A DNA stretch of 64,000 nt from positions 62,001 to 126,000 of the forward strand of contig VXCM01001297.1 of the NCBI GenBank assembly GCA_014773175.1, given 5' to 3'. Shown here piece by piece: positions 34,241-47,139 of this stretch. Source of the DNA: Lucifuga dentata. Taxonomy: Eukaryota; Chordata; Actinopteri; Ophidiiformes; Bythitidae. How positions within the stretch are numbered: position 1 is the stretch's first letter; each line of letters begins with the position of its first letter. Under the pieces are notes generated by a model, which saw nothing but the letters and a program-made list of their open reading frames with translations, had not been told where the DNA came from and did no database searches. Both the position numbers and the translations under genes were made by a program.

Positions 34241-36169
34241 TCTTCTTCTGCCAAAGAGTGACTTGCCTGAAATGCAAAGCGTGAACTGCACTCCTGTGTG
34301 TCTAAAATGATTTTTTTTAAACAAAACTTATCGATAATGTAGAGAACATATAGTTTCTGCATAGTTTGGACATGGTTAGACATTAATTGAGCTATATTGT
34401 CATCATCGCCAATATAGCAGTGTTTCCCATACATATGCTTTACTTGGGTGGCCTGCCCAGGTAAATTAAGACCCGCCCAGGTTTTGCAGGACAATCCAGC
34501 CTTAAAAACTGCTGTCACACACACTGACACGCACACACAGTGAGAAGATGAACCGCTACATGTATATTTCTATTTTTGTATAGTATATTTCTATTTCAGA
34601 GAATAGAATAGGATCATGTACACGGCATGCCTGCCCACTGCCACAAGTAAATTTTCAACCTGTGGGAAACACTGTATAGGTCATAGTTCCTGTCTTAGTT
34701 TTTGTTGATGTGTGTGTTGCTGTTGTTGTGTGTGTTGTTGTTCCTTCATCATCTTTGCAGCTCTTCTAATCTTTGTGTTTCCTGAGCAGAAATTGCATCC
34801 TTCCGTCTTGACACAGTAATAGAGATGGGATGAATAAAGTCAAACCAGACAGGAAATGATACGTAGCTGTTCCTTCTTATGAAGTTTTCTGGAGGGGAAA
34901 CAGGGAAAGAGAAGCAGAGCATCCTGAATGAATGAATCACGCTTCATGTCTGTGTGGGCACGATTGGATTTGTTGCCAGCTGTGATCAATGCGAGAGTCT
35001 GGACTGTGGTGAAGTCTGCCTGCTGGTCACATGCTCAGGGGATCGATGACATAATGACGTACGCGAGTTCATCAGCTTCAAAGAGATCTAAAGAGGCCAA
35101 AGAGTTACACACCCCCCTTATCGAACGCGGCGTGCTGCTCCGGACAGATCGTCTACACTTTCCAGACAGGTGCCGCAAAGAGAAAATAGATCCATCAATC
35201 TGAGCTTAAAGCTGGAAAAACCTGTTGAGAAGCATTCAGCATTCCACATGTCGAGCCACAGTGTAACAGCTGGAGTCCTGCAGAGAAAATGACGGAATTC
35301 ATCAAAGTTTTAATCCACCGAAATGAAAGCCTGCAAGCTCCACGAGACCCACGCATGATCAGAACCACCGCTTCATCACGAAACCTGGAGAAAATACTTC
35401 AATACAAGTACAAGTAAATAAGAGTGAGCAGTGAAATGGACTCAGAAAGAAAGAAAAAGAAAAAAAAAGGAAAAAAGAACATTATAAAGGACACAAACAT
35501 GGAAAAAAAATGATAAAATGAAGGAAGAAATGAAACAAAGTAAGAAAACAAAAGTATTAGCAGCATTTTAAGAGTTTATCTTAGTATGTTAAATATAAAA
35601 GCTATGAAATAAAATCCACTTTCTGCATCTTCTCTACATTTTTATGATACTTTTTACAATACAAATCTGTCATAACTCACTTTGATTTAAACTGCTGCTT
35701 TAATGTTGTAATAAGGTAAAAGATAAAAATCTATATATTTTTTAGGATTTGGCAAATGACTCAGCAGTCTCTCTGCCCTCCTGAGAAACATTTCCAGAAC
35801 CACAGACCCACTGTGGCTGTTAACAACACATTCCACCACCGGATAACGTGGAAGGTTGTTTTATGGTTCATTTTCGGTTGACAGCAGTGGTAATAAATGG
35901 TAATAAATTCAAACTGCTGTCAGGCGGAATGTGCTGTTAATGATGTGTTTATCTGATTCATGAGCCATCCACTCTCTCATTTCCTGTTTTACCTTTAAAC
36001 ATCTACAGAAAATCAAGTGCACTCAAACACACTGAAAAGTCTTTTTCCTACCCAGAAATACTGCAGGATGTTGGAAAGTTGAGAGAATTTGCGATTGATT
36101 TTTCCTGACGATTCTGCCCTTCTGTCAACTCTTGATCAGCTGTTTTGGAGGTCAGAATTCACAGCGGTT
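34241..36169. other. No gene; A-rich tract
   Basis: 35445-35550 is A/G-rich (gaaagaaaaagaaaaaaaag type). 34900-35220 is GC-richer with short open frames, none recognised. Confidence 0.45.
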
Positions 36170-36604
36170 CTGCTGAATCTGTAAAAATTTAAGGATGACT
36201 CTGCATTTCCACCTTTTTGCTGCAGCACCTCTGTGCACACTGAGTGAAAACACTTTAGGTACCATCTCTTAAAGGCCTCCTCCATGAAGCCTGCTCTGCT
36301 TTCATTGGCCAGCTGCATCAAACCCACGTGCTGTGAAACAGACATGCTGTCCAAACACTTAGTGGGCATGTCTAACCAGGTGAGTAGGTGGGTAAACTTA
36401 TGTATGTTACATGTTGACATCATCATGTTACAGAAGTAAAGGACCAATCAAAAACGAAGCTTTCAGGGCAGTTCAGCACCTGGATTTGACTTACTAGATG
36501 CATTTTCATTGGAGCCAACCTCAAGTTTTGACACTTTGAAAGCATTCAACACAAATTCCTAATATAATGCATGAAAAACACGAGGGAAACAAACAAAAAG
36601 CACA
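36170..36604 (+). repeat. Dispersed repeat T2, copy
   Basis: Shares with 40965-41580: tgctgcagcacctctgtgca, cactgagtgaaaa, caggtgagtaggtgggtaaa, caaaaacgaagctttcaggg, ttgacttactagatgcattt and caagttttgacactt. The intervening part differs because of a minisatellite in the other copy. Class unknown. Confidence 0.5.
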
Positions 36605-37350
36605 ACGTGGCTAAGTCATAAAACATGGCGATCTTAACGTCCATAAGGGCAAATATCATCATGCATCCATGTTCCCTCATTCATAAACATCTGTTATCGG
36701 CATCTTTTAGCGTTTGCCCTGAAAGAGTACAGTTTCCTTATCTAAATGTCGAGGAAGCGATTCATAAAACACACCATCACTTACAAATTAAAACCTGTTT
36801 CAGTCTGGTGGTAAATTTTAGCGGTATGAAATCTAGGGAACATTTTAAACAGTACTGGCCTCACGTTTTAGCGATCAATAAATTGATAGATAAACTCACT
36901 CAGCTGATTAGTAAGTTTATTTAGTGAGTTTTGATCCGATCTCGCTTACGTTCTAGTGACACCGAGCCTCTTCCTCAAGCACTCAAACACTCTGCTGCAC
37001 TCTACATCCCCCCCTTCACAAGTAACACACACACACATATCCCGGTAGCATGAGGATTCTGTTGCACCTTCCCGTCCCTCCTCTTTTAACATCCAGAGCT
37101 CTAAAGCAGAGAATTTATCCTTCAGCAACTTAACATATCGATTTCACTTTGACATTAGATGAAGCAGGATAAAGTCTTGCTCTTAAATATGAAGCAGCTC
37201 ATTAATATGCTGATCTACATCAGCTCTCACCTGGGACACACTCTACAACATGCCTGTGTGCTAGCACAATAATGTGCTAACTTGCTTATTTAGTGTTATT
37301 GTGTAGTTTTACTGTAATTTTCTATGAATTACTCCCAGTATGTTCCCTTA
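36605..37350 (+). repeat. Dispersed repeat T1, copy
   Basis: Blocks tccatgttccctcattcata, catcttttagcgtttgccct, aatttagcg.tatgaaatct-like sequence, cgatcaataaattgatagat, agagctctaaagcagag and cagctcattaatatgctgat, in the same order as 27600-28450. Follows directly on a T2 copy. Confidence 0.55.
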
Positions 37351-37452
37351 AAAACACTCATCAGTGCTTATGTAAACTCACAAAAGACTGCAATGTCAAA
37401 TTTGGTTGCACACATTGGTTCTATTAAGTTGATCACTTTGATGCCTCCTGGA

Positions 37453-38398
37453 TAGGGCTGGATGATATGAAAAAAAAAAATTACCACGATATATATATAT
37501 TTTTAATATTGATCGATATCGATATATATCAAGATATAAATCATGGCAAAGCTTCTGCTGCATTTCNTTTTTAATATTGATCGATATCGATATATATCAA
37601 GATATAAATCATGGCAAAGCTTCTGCTGCATTTCAAGTCATTTGAACTTAAGATTTATTTTAACATTTTCTTTATGCATGTTCCGAACATAAAAAATAAC
37701 CAACAATTGTATCTGAAAAACTGAAACTGAACCTAAAAATCCCTCTTTTTCAACAGTCTGTACTGGCATCATACCTTTTCCATAAAAAAAAAAAAGCTAC
37801 AGCATGTGTGACGTCTTTGTGTTTTTTGGTCGTATGTTGTGACAGCACAAAAATCAGACTGTAGTTTGTTGGCGTGGAGTGTCTCCGTCCCGGGGGACGG
37901 GTTTGAAGTCGCTGCTGTGTGACTCTGTAAGATGGCAGCGCTTCAGATGGTACAATAAGTTTGCTGTACAGCCGTGTTTTGTCAGCATTAGTTTCCTTTC
38001 TTCGTCATCTGATTTTTTTTCCTCTGGAGTTTCATGGCTTTCTGACATCTTTGTCTGACTTTGCTCACATATCACNCTGATTTTTTTTCCTCTGGAGTTT
38101 CATGGCTTTCTGACATCTTTGTCTGACTTTGCTCACATATCACCTCACAGGCTGTGCCGTGTTCACCGTTTAGTTCAATATTGCTTTGAGGAAGTGGGTG
38201 GCTGTTATTATTATGACACTACCACCTGATTGGCTAGTTTGCTCCAGTTCTGACATGCTATTGGCTGTTTGAGCCGTCATTAACTTCCTGTATTCAAGCA
38301 CTACTTTCTATCAATTTTATATTGATGTCCTCATTTTTACATTGAAGACTTTTTAATATCACGATGCGACTTTATATTGTTTATATCGTCCAGCCCTA
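37453..38398. mobile_element. hAT-like element with BED-finger remnant
   Basis: Termini TAGGGCTGGATGATAT and the complement ATATCGTCCAGCCCTA; flanks CTCCTGGA (37445-37452) and TTCCTGGA (38399-38406) form an 8-bp duplication with one mismatch. Two 67-bp assembly duplications surround the Ns at 37567 and 38076, so the true length is about 810 bp. Confidence 0.7.
37854..38075 (-). pseudogene. Remnant of hAT transposase N-terminus (BED-type zinc finger)
   Basis: Minus-strand frame with TKHGCTANLLYHLKRCH, resembling the C-terminal half of a BED zinc finger (pattern S/T-x-N-L-x-x-H-L-x-x-x-H). An acidic stretch EEKKSDDEERK precedes it. Lies inside the TAGGGCTGG-ended element. Only this piece survives; the catalytic domain is absent. 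The upstream part is duplicated by the assembly at 38076. Confidence 0.45.
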
Positions 38399-38406
38399 TT
38401 CCTGGA

Positions 38407-39664
38407 TCTCATCAACCACACAGCACCGATCAACATTGCTAATTATTTCTTATTGATTATTTTTATTATTGTTATTACTGCTGTCATGAGTGAGCTCACA
38501 AACATTCTCGTGATTTTATTGTTGTTGTAAAGTTATGGCGCTCCTCTCCTCTCCTCTCCGCTGAGAGATGAACTGAAATATAATATGAAAGGCAACATCG
38601 GCCTCTGTGGAGCGAGAGGGAGGAATCACTGCAATAAAGAGAGCAGAGGTAATAGAGAGGTATGGGGTCAAAGGTCACCTTATTCCTCACAGGAGAGTAA
38701 AAACAAGGCTGAGATAAATCACCATTTGCTGGAGGTCTGACACCAGTTGTCCCCTCCAGATGGCCTCAGCGAGTCTCCACGTGGAAACACACCTCATAAC
38801 ACACAACCTTCAGCGCACAACCTTGAACATCAGCAGGCCTCCAAAACTTTGGCTGCCTTACACAAAGAGGGAATTTAAGCTGGAGAAACACCCTCCCACT
38901 AAAACATCACACACTCACTCATCAAAGATTTATCTTCAGGACTTCAGCACACGCTTTGTGAATTATGTAAGAAATAACGCACTTTATTAATAATAAACGT
39001 GGGATTTTATGTTTTCCTTGACAAATTATAGAATTGATTTAGAAGTCCCATATGACAGCAATTCAGAATTTAGAAATTAACGCTCCGCAGACCCTTTATT
39101 TGGAACAATCTAATATGATCCAATAGGATAATCCTGTAATAATTTGAGCTAATCAGCTGATAATGTCAGGTTGCTTTTCAGCGTATACATAAAACAAAAA
39201 CAAATATACAAAAGACAGAGTGCTGGTCCTAAACTATGTCCACATGTGATAGTGGGTGGGTCTGTCTCAGTGATGGGGTGGCTGCCACATGGGGATAAAC
39301 GCGGTTTTACACATACCAAGTTTAACTGAAGACACCTTTTTTGGAGGAACATCAAATCATCATTTTATTAAAAAAACATATCAGTCCGGTGTCTGCATTT
39401 AACCTCCAGGTCAAACTTTGTTATGCCGGGCTCAGAACTTATCAATTGAAGCTTATATCGATGGCGTGAGGAAATTATTAAGAAATGAGCGATCAATTAT
39501 TGCTCAGGAAGACTGACATGTAGCAGAGACATAAAATCAATGTTATTATGATGATAACACGGCCCCACCTCCACCTCTGATACCTGCCGCCATCCAGTCA
39601 GCGCTGTGGGAGCTGAGCCTGACATTTCCTGGTCAACATGCTGCTTTCAACCTTTAGATGGAGT

Positions 39665-39701
<37 letters not shown>

Positions 39702-39865
39702 GGCGGGTGGGAAGATGAGAGTGTTGATTTTGATCTCTGTCATTATCTCCAAGGGCATTTAAGTGCCCTTAAGGTGCTGCTTCAGGAACATCAGATAACC
39801 ACGACAATTAACTGAAGCGATCGATAGTTCCCTGGTGTCTGTTCAGCGCCGACACGCATTCACGT

Positions 39866-39914
<49 letters not shown>

Positions 39915-40020
39915 CGCGCGCACACACGCCATCCTTCATGCTGCAACTTACTGAAGTGACACACGCTCAGCATTCAGTCTGTTGGATTCAACTCAGCATC
40001 TACATTCTACAGTGGCAAAA
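38407..40020. other. Spacer with microsatellites and possible conserved block
   Basis: 39425-39560 has ttatcaattgaagcttatat, gaggaaattattaagaaatg and gatcaattattgctcaggaa, homeodomain-rich and repeat-free. (GT)n lies at 39668-39698 and (CA)n at 39869-39911. Confidence 0.35.
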
Positions 40021-40380
40021 AACACGTCTACAGAGAACACGTCTACAGAGAACATGGATACAGAGAACACAGCTGCAGAGAGCATGCCTACAGAGAACAC
40101 AGAACATGTTCTCTTTAGGCATGTGCCTAGAGAGAACATGCTTACAAAGATCACAGCTACAGAGAACATGCTTACAAAGAACATGCCATGCCAAACACAT
40201 ACAGAAAATGTGCTTGCAGAGAACACACCTACAGAGAACATGCTTACAGAGAACACGCCTACAGAGAAGACAGCTACAGTGAACACGTCTACAGAAAACA
40301 CGCCTACAGAGAACACAGCTACAGAGCACACAAATCTACAGAGACACACAGAGAACACAGCTGCAGGGAACACAGCTTAC
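40021..40380. repeat. 15-bp minisatellite
   Basis: Tandem units of ACAGAGAACACGTCT with variants (acacagct, acatgctt, acacgcct at the end). The unit is a multiple of three, so several frames stay open on both strands; these are not genes. Confidence 0.85.
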
Positions 40381-40964
40381 TCTTACGCTTAAACCTAAAA
40401 TTAATCTTAAATCATAAAACAAATTAAATAACTCCCAAGATACTTGATTCAGCTCTAGTCGAAACTTTTATTGACGCTGTTTGTTTTTCACGTTGTGCTT
40501 ATTATGTGTCCAAAACACGTAAATCACGCTAAATCACTCACTTCAGTCAGCTGACTCTTCAATTCAATTTTCTGGGGCATCTGGCAGCTCTGCTACACAC
40601 CAATGCAACCTAGAAATATTTTAACCTCATTAGCTGAAACAGGTCTGTGTATTACTCACAAGCAGCAGGTCAGAGAGCCGAGGCAGGTATTAACGTCCAT
40701 TAGCAGAGAGCTGGAATACAAATATTAACGGCATTCATCACAGAAAACCTGATTCCCTCTGGGGAAACGCTGTTTATTTTTCTGAATTGATGCTCACATG
40801 AAATCTGATATGGGAGCACCTGCTGTTTTCTTCCACAACAAATGGCAGGATAACAGCAAAACGACACATAACACATGATGCTAGGCTCCATGAAGAGACT
40901 TTTAATGTTCTTATTTTCATGCAGGGGTCTTTGAAGCATCTGAAATGCATTAATATGCAAAAAC

Positions 40965-41590
40965 AAAACAAAACAAAGCAAATAAAACAAAAAACTCCCT
41001 TGCTGCAGCACTGCTGTGCACACTGAGTGAAAATTGGCAGTTTTAGTTGAGCTGGCAACACTTGCAGAGAGTGGAAACGTGGTGGCTAACCAGTTGCTCG
41101 TGAAAACATGATGGCTAACCACTTGCTCGCTAGTGGAAACATGGCTAACCATCTGCTCGCTAGTGGAAACATGGTGGCTAACTACTTATTCGCTAGTGGA
41201 AACGTGGTGGCTAACCACTTCTTCACTAGTGGACACATGGTGGCTAATCACTTATTTGTGAGTGGAAACATGGTGGCTAACCACTTACTGCTAATGGAAA
41301 CGTGATGGCTAACCACTTGCTCGTTAGCCTCATACTTGGGGGGGGGNGGGGGGGGGGGGGGTGTCCAGCCAGGTGTGTAGCTAGGTAAATTCATGTGTTC
41401 CATGCTGATGTCAACATGTGATACAAATCAAAAATGAAGCTTTCAGGGCACATTGGGAACTACGGGTTTGACTTACTGGATGCATTTCTTTCGGCATCAA
41501 GTTTTGACACTTTTACAGTGCTCAAAAACAAACAAACTCCTGCTATATTACACTATAAACATGAAGAGAAATAACCAAAAAAAAAAAAAA
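40965..41590 (+). repeat. Dispersed repeat T2, copy carrying a minisatellite
   Basis: Left part cttgctgcagcactgctgtg and cactgagtgaaaattgg; right part caggtgtgtagctaggtaaa, aaaaatgaagctttcagggc and ttgacttactggatgcattt. Between them lies a ~33-bp minisatellite and a G-run with an N at 41347. Confidence 0.5.
41068..41325. repeat. ~33-bp minisatellite inside T2
   Basis: Seven to eight units built from gtggaaacatggtggctaac, then cacttgctcgcta, with substitutions. Located between the two halves of a T2 copy and absent from the other copy. Confidence 0.8.
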
Positions 41591-41591
41591 A

Positions 41592-42999
41592 NAAAAAAAA
41601 AAAAAAAAGCAGACTATGTTCCCGTTAATAATAACCAAAAGACAAAACCAAATGACTCATATTTGATGAACCCTGTATGACCAAACTCAGCAGCAAGGAA
41701 GTCTTTCTTTTGATTTTCCGGCCAACATTTGACAGTATGCTTGAGTTTCACAGTTCTCATCAACACCCTTTCCAGCGAAGCCTGAATGTGTTCTACCTTC
41801 AAAATTTCTGTCTGTACCTTTTGTTATCTCCACCTGTATACCCAACGCTTTCATGTTTTATATAGTTGTTGATGTTATTAAAATGCAGTAAACCCTCTTA
41901 AATTTACTGGAATTCTTTAGTTTAGTCTTTGTGTCAGTTTTCACGTGAGTGTTGTAGCCAAGCCACTGGTCCCACATCACCTGCCCGGGCTTTAGCATAG
42001 GTCAAATTCATTAAAATGAAGCCTGAGTATCATATCCTAGTCAAGCCTACAGTATCTTTGGTTGGAGTTTGAGTAAATCATTTCCCAACTTGGGCTTTTC
42101 CCAACTGGGAATGTGCAAAGTTTCAGTATATTTGTTGTTCTCTGAAATTCCACATAATCCCAGAGCTGAAAGAACATGTTCGAGCCTCTGAAAGTCTGAA
42201 AGAAATTCTGGGGAATACAGGAAATCACTCAAGGAAGCATAAGCAGGCTCAAAAAAAGTGGATTAAACACTCCTGGAATAAATCGAGCATGGCAGACCAA
42301 CGCAATGTGATCAGAGGTTTGATTTGATTTTTTCCAGCAGAGTGGGAAGGGATTATTCTGTGCTGTGTGGAACTGCAGGCTGCCCATTTTTCCTCACAGG
42401 AGCACACAGATATGAAGCATGTTTCCTTTCATGCCCTGTCACAAGTTGGAAAACAGTTTTCATCAGACAGTACGGGGCTGCTCTCCTTTCTCTTCCTCCC
42501 AGGGGTGACAGCTTATTTATTCAGAGGCTCTTTACAGGCCAGTCTGAGCACCAAACATGGCAGAGCTGTGAATTCATAAATGGCAAATAGGCTCTAACTG
42601 TCAACCACTGTGCTTGAAGGGGAGTGCAGCAGTTAGCCCAGCTGCTCAGTTGGTCCACAATTCAAGGAAAAAAACAAGAACAGAGTGTGTGGACATTTGG
42701 AGATGAAGTCGGTCTGAGTCTGACGATGCCTCCTGGGAGCCTCATTAAAGAGCTGCGGCCTAGTTCAGCCTAGTTTAAGACCTCCTTTAAGGCAATCATG
42801 GCAGCACAAAGCAAAGGCAGATTTGGATCCCACAGGAAAATGTGCTGCGTTTTCACCCAACCAGGGGTACAATGACATGGGTGCAATTTGGAGGTATTAG
42901 ATTACCTCCATTTTTAATAGTATGTAATTCTACTCCATCACATTTCAGGGGAGCATGTTGTACTTTTTATGGAACACGTAGTGTAGTGAAAGGTAGTGT
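41592..42999. other. No gene seen
   Basis: Starts with a poly-A run broken by N at 41592. Several open frames of 60-90 codons on both strands (for example 42324-42590) show no recognisable domain. Confidence 0.4.
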
Positions 43000-43215
43000 T
43001 TATTGGGCGACAGGAAGGGTACACGCTGGTCAGGTTGAGAGTCTATCATAAGGCTCACACACATAATCACACTCATTCACAACAGGCAATTTGAAGTTTC
43101 TACTTTGCTTAACCTGCACGCCTCTGGACTGTGGAGGAAACTGAAATCCTGCACAGACATGAGAACATGTTTACACACTTTCACAGAAAGACATGTCAGA
43201 TTCAAACCCAGGAAA
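43000..43215 (-). repeat. Diverged SINE copy, minus strand
   Basis: Degraded blocks of the same SINE: tcactcattcacaacaggca, cctctggactgtggaggaaa and gacatgagaacatgtttaca. Heavily mutated. Confidence 0.4.
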
Positions 43216-43862
43216 GACCCGAAGAAGAAGTGTATGTGACCGTCCATGGTGCTGAAAAGGTTAACACGTTCATTTTAAAGTAACTTGTCTAACTTAACTC
43301 ATCTGTACATGTTTCATACAGTACAGTTGGTGCACTTTGATTGATTTAGCTGTTGCTCAAAACTGACGTTGAAGTATGCTAACATGGTGTTAGCATGTTA
43401 GCATAATAAAGGTCAAAGTAGATCTGAGGCTGATGGGTTTAGCCTTTTTTTTTCCATCTATCTTGTCACGGCGTTGCACGTGTAAACCTGATGCTCATAA
43501 AAGACAAAAAGTCAGTTCATCATGAGTGTCAAAAGGGTTCATAACCTTGGATGAATGTCCGTAAGAAACTTCACAGAAATCCACCCAATAGAAGTTGATA
43601 TAAAGTTTTGGACTGACAAACTGACACCTCCCTCCATGGAGCTATGCTGCCAGCAAGGCTAAAAACTACATACAATTAATCAAAGAGACAGATGGTTAGT
43701 ATAAATATCTACAGTGAACATTTAGTAGAGCAAAGAAGTTGAAAAATGTGAAATGGTGCATGGTGCCTCATTATACAGGTATAAGTATCGGTATCACGCC
43801 GCTCCTTCACTATGATCTCTCTCTGGGCTTAATTACTGAAAAGTCAATGAGCGGCATTCATA

Positions 43863-44217
43863 AAGGGCGGCAGGGTGGCTTGGTGGTTAGCACTGTTGCC
43901 TCAGCAAGATGGTCCTGGGTTTGAATCCAATAGGCCCTTTCCATGTGGGGTTTGCATGTTCTCTGTTTCCTCTGAGTGCTCCGGTTTCCTCCCACCTCTA
44001 AAGACATGCAGGTTAGGTGAATTGGAAACTCTAAATTGACCGTAGGTGTGTGTGTGTCTGTGTGTGTGTGTCTGTGTGTGTGTGTGTGTCAGCCCTGTGA
44101 CAGGCCAGCGACCTGTCCACGATGTACCCTGCCTCTTGCCCAGTGACCACGGGGATAGGCTCCAGCCCCCCCATGAAACTGAATAGTATAAACGGGTATG
44201 GATGATGGATGGATGGA
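43863..44217 (+). mobile_element. tRNA-derived SINE with GGATGGATGG tail
   Basis: The 5' part has pol III-like boxes: A-box tggcttggtggttagc and B-box gggtttgaatcc. The body has ccggtttcctcccacctcta, acatgcaggttaggtgaatt and ctctaaattgaccgtaggtg; the tail runs gggataggctccagcccccc to gatggatggatgg. It contains an internal (GT)n expansion at 44046-44088. It sits between two parts of T1 (attcataaa / acagagtcacag). Confidence 0.65.
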
Positions 44218-44374
44218 ACAGAGTCACAGATTGAATGTGTTGATAAGCACAAAAACTGTCATGTAACCACGTTTTCTCATTAATCTTTTAGCGTTTGCTT
44301 TGAAAGAGGCACTACTACAATATTTCCTTATTTACATATCAGTAAAGCGATTCATAAAACACAACAACACAAAG

Positions 44375-44493
44375 ATTTTTTTAATTCATCGTTCCAGTAG
44401 TATCCTTTGGGAAATGATTGTCAGTAATGTTACATGTATGAAAATTGAATATACTGGGCTCAAATATGCAAAATGGGTGGTATGGTCCTTTAA
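44375..44493 (+). mobile_element. M1 TTAA-MITE, solitary right arm inside a T1 repeat
   Basis: Sequence from ttaattcatcgttccagtag to GGTATGGTCCT|TTAA (44490-44493). T1 sequence resumes at once (gacatttcagtctg), so the fragment sits within T1. Left half absent. Confidence 0.6.
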
Positions 44494-44701
44494 GACATTT
44501 CAGTCTGATGGTAAAATTCATCATTAAGAAATCTGGGCGACGTTTTAAACCATATTTGCCTCACGTGTTAATGATCAATAAATTCGATATTTAAAACCAC
44601 TCAGCTGATCAGTCTGTATTTAAGTGGTGAGTTTTGATTTGATCTGACACACATTTTAGTGGCACTGAGCCTCTTCCTCAAGCATCATCTTCTGAGCTAT
44701 G

Positions 44702-44703
<2 letters not shown>

Positions 44704-44781
<78 letters not shown>
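44704..44781. repeat. (CT)n(CA)n microsatellite
   Basis: (CT)n at 44704-44740 passes directly into (CA)n to 44781; typical fish compound microsatellite. Confidence 0.9.
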
Positions 44782-44785
<4 letters not shown>

Positions 44786-47139
44786 TAACAGTTGCAGAAC
44801 TAATATCGTAGCTACAACCAGGATTAGCTTTGGGTCAACTGGTAACATTTACGCAATCAAACATCAAATCTGCTTTGTCTGAATCCAACATCTGATGATG
44901 GACCTTCTAACAGAAAACCAAGTCTTCACGACATCCCCAAGGATTTTTACTTTTTTATGCAAAAGGCTGGATTTCACAGGCTGTCCTCAGTGGAAATCCC
45001 TCTGCAGCGAGCTGATGGCGTCTGATGTCCTGATCAAAGAGATTGGCGCTGATTCTGACCTCATGAGGGATGAAAGCATGTCAGGATTTGTCACCGCAGA
45101 GCCTACGCCTCCTGTTTGAACATCACAGTCTAATCTCCTCCTGAGGCCCTGAACTCCCATCATCACTCTGACAAAGCTGCTTTTACATTTTAATGGAATT
45201 ATTAATATATATTTATATATATAAATATATATTTTTACATTTGCATCATTTTTTTGGCTACAGTTGCTTGCAGGTGGTGACAATTCGGTGTGAAAACTGC
45301 CAGCTGGGTTGATTCAAACATCAGCGACTAAAACTGTGAAAAAAGGATTGTCACAAAAGTGTGCAAATAAATAAATACACAACACAACTGTACAGAGTCC
45401 ATGTGCTGAAATGTGACTGACAAATAAACAGCAGAAATTATTGGCAGGCTGTTACAGTGAAGTCAAGCTTAAACTAAAAGTCGATCGGAGGCCATGAGCG
45501 ACTGACAGGCATCACCTCAGATCCTGCATCCCCTGATGACCTCCTACACAGAGGTCACATGACCACCAAGAGCCTAAATTGATTTAAATGTCAGGTCAGA
45601 GATGGATCATTGATCTGCTGCTGACTGATGGGTCGAGGCTTTACAACACCAAGATCAGAGCTTCTGACAAGGAAAAGGAAGTAAAGGATGTAAAGAAGGC
45701 ACCTAATTCAGGAATCAGACAGAGCATCTGTAGTTTCTGAGTACAAATTCAGCAACTTAAGAACTTTTTAATTACTGTAAAAAGAGGAAAATAATATGTT
45801 GGAAAAGACAAAATAGATTCTACTCTCCTCATCACTCTTGTCACAACCGCACAAGGTATAGTGCCACCTAATGACCAAAATCCAAATTATTTGATATACA
45901 AATAAACCAGACTCAGCTTGTCAGATACAGCAGCTCTGTAATCAGACTCTGAATCCAGGCAGACATGTAGGACTTTCAGTGTTGTGTTATCTTACACTGG
46001 ACGATTGAATCCACCATTCATGGCTAAAGGCTGACCTCGTGCCTACAACGTACGTCAATGTTAATATGCCCAACTGTGGTACTTACACTGTACGCTTAAA
46101 CGGACTCTCCATTTGGCTTTGTCCATTGACGATTCCAATAAAGTTTCCTTGAAAAACATGGCTGCATCTGTAACTCACAATGTAAAGGATGGTAATGCAT
46201 CCTCAAAACAGAAGAAGAGGAAATAGAAGGATTTAAAAGAGAAAACGAAGAAGAAAGTGCTATGTTGACAACAATAAAAAAGGGAGAGTCCATTCTGCTT
46301 TGTTCTCAGAGCTTTGTAATCTGCTCTCAGTTTTTTTTTTTTGTTTTCTGTCCACGTTTGTTTCTAGAGATGCTCCGCTCACGCAGGTGCACTCAGGCAC
46401 CCGATCACTAATTGGCTTGGCGTCGGCCAAAAATTCTGACATACTGGTAATCCATCTGAGCGTCTGACAGCCAAATCATTCCTTGATCCGGCTGTAAAAC
46501 ATGCATTGGGACCATGCTTATACAGTATGTCTAATGGTAATTTGGTCAGATTCTAAAATGAGTTGGGTCCGACCAAATCTAGGTAAAATTGACCTGAAAA
46601 ATGTACCATGTCTGCTTAGCTTTAAAGGGGCATGTTATTGGTCACATGGAGCGCTGTGCAATAACACGAAAACTATGGCATCCTTCCTCTTGGTGCTGAA
46701 AACTACAAGCTACAAACTCCCCAACTAGAAGCTGGTGAACTGCATTTATTATTAAGTTCTAGGAATGGACAAAGAGGAGGATAATGAGGAAGAGGAGGAG
46801 AAGTGCTGTATCAAGAGATGGAGGAAAAGGAAGATGAGGAAGAGGAAAAAGAAGAGGCCTGAGCAGTAGCACAGCATCAGTATCACTCTGCTTCTTCGCT
46901 GATGATCTCTCTCTGGGCTTAATTACTGACCCACACACACACACACACACACACACGTCTGCAGACTCCCACACTGCAGCTTGTTCTGTAGNCTGATGAT
47001 CTCTCTCTGGGCTTAATTACTGACCCACACACACACACACACACACACACACGTCTGCAGACTCCCACACTGCAGCTTGTTCTGTAGTCTATTGGATTGC
47101 TCCACACCACTCTACTGTCCTTGACTTTTTCTCATGTAA
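44782..47139. other. No gene; AT palindromic run and (CA)n duplicated at an N
   Basis: (AT)-rich run at 45203-45235 (atatatttatatatataaat). The N at 46992 separates copies of 93 and 95 bp that differ by one CA unit, so they may be two alleles. A purine-rich stretch spans 46770-46860. Confidence 0.5.

Larger units (their letters stand above)
43830..44700 (+). repeat. Dispersed repeat T1, copy split by SINE and M1 fragment
   Basis: T1 pieces lie at 43830-43862, 44218-44374 and 44494-44700 (aatgtgttgataagcacaaa, tcttttagcgtttgctttga, atttccttatttacatatca, tgatcaataaattcgata). The SINE and the M1 arm interrupt it. This copy supplies the empty site for the TA-flanked MITE of the next copy. Confidence 0.55.

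Noticed and set aside
39982..40392. 136- and 126-codon frames on opposite strands with Thr/Glu/Asn or Val/Phe/Ser repeats
   Set aside because: The 15-bp minisatellite unit keeps several frames free of stops on both strands.
43863..43935. tRNA gene
   Set aside because: Has A- and B-box-like words but no cloverleaf or acceptor stem, and continues into a SINE body; same for 62152-62220.
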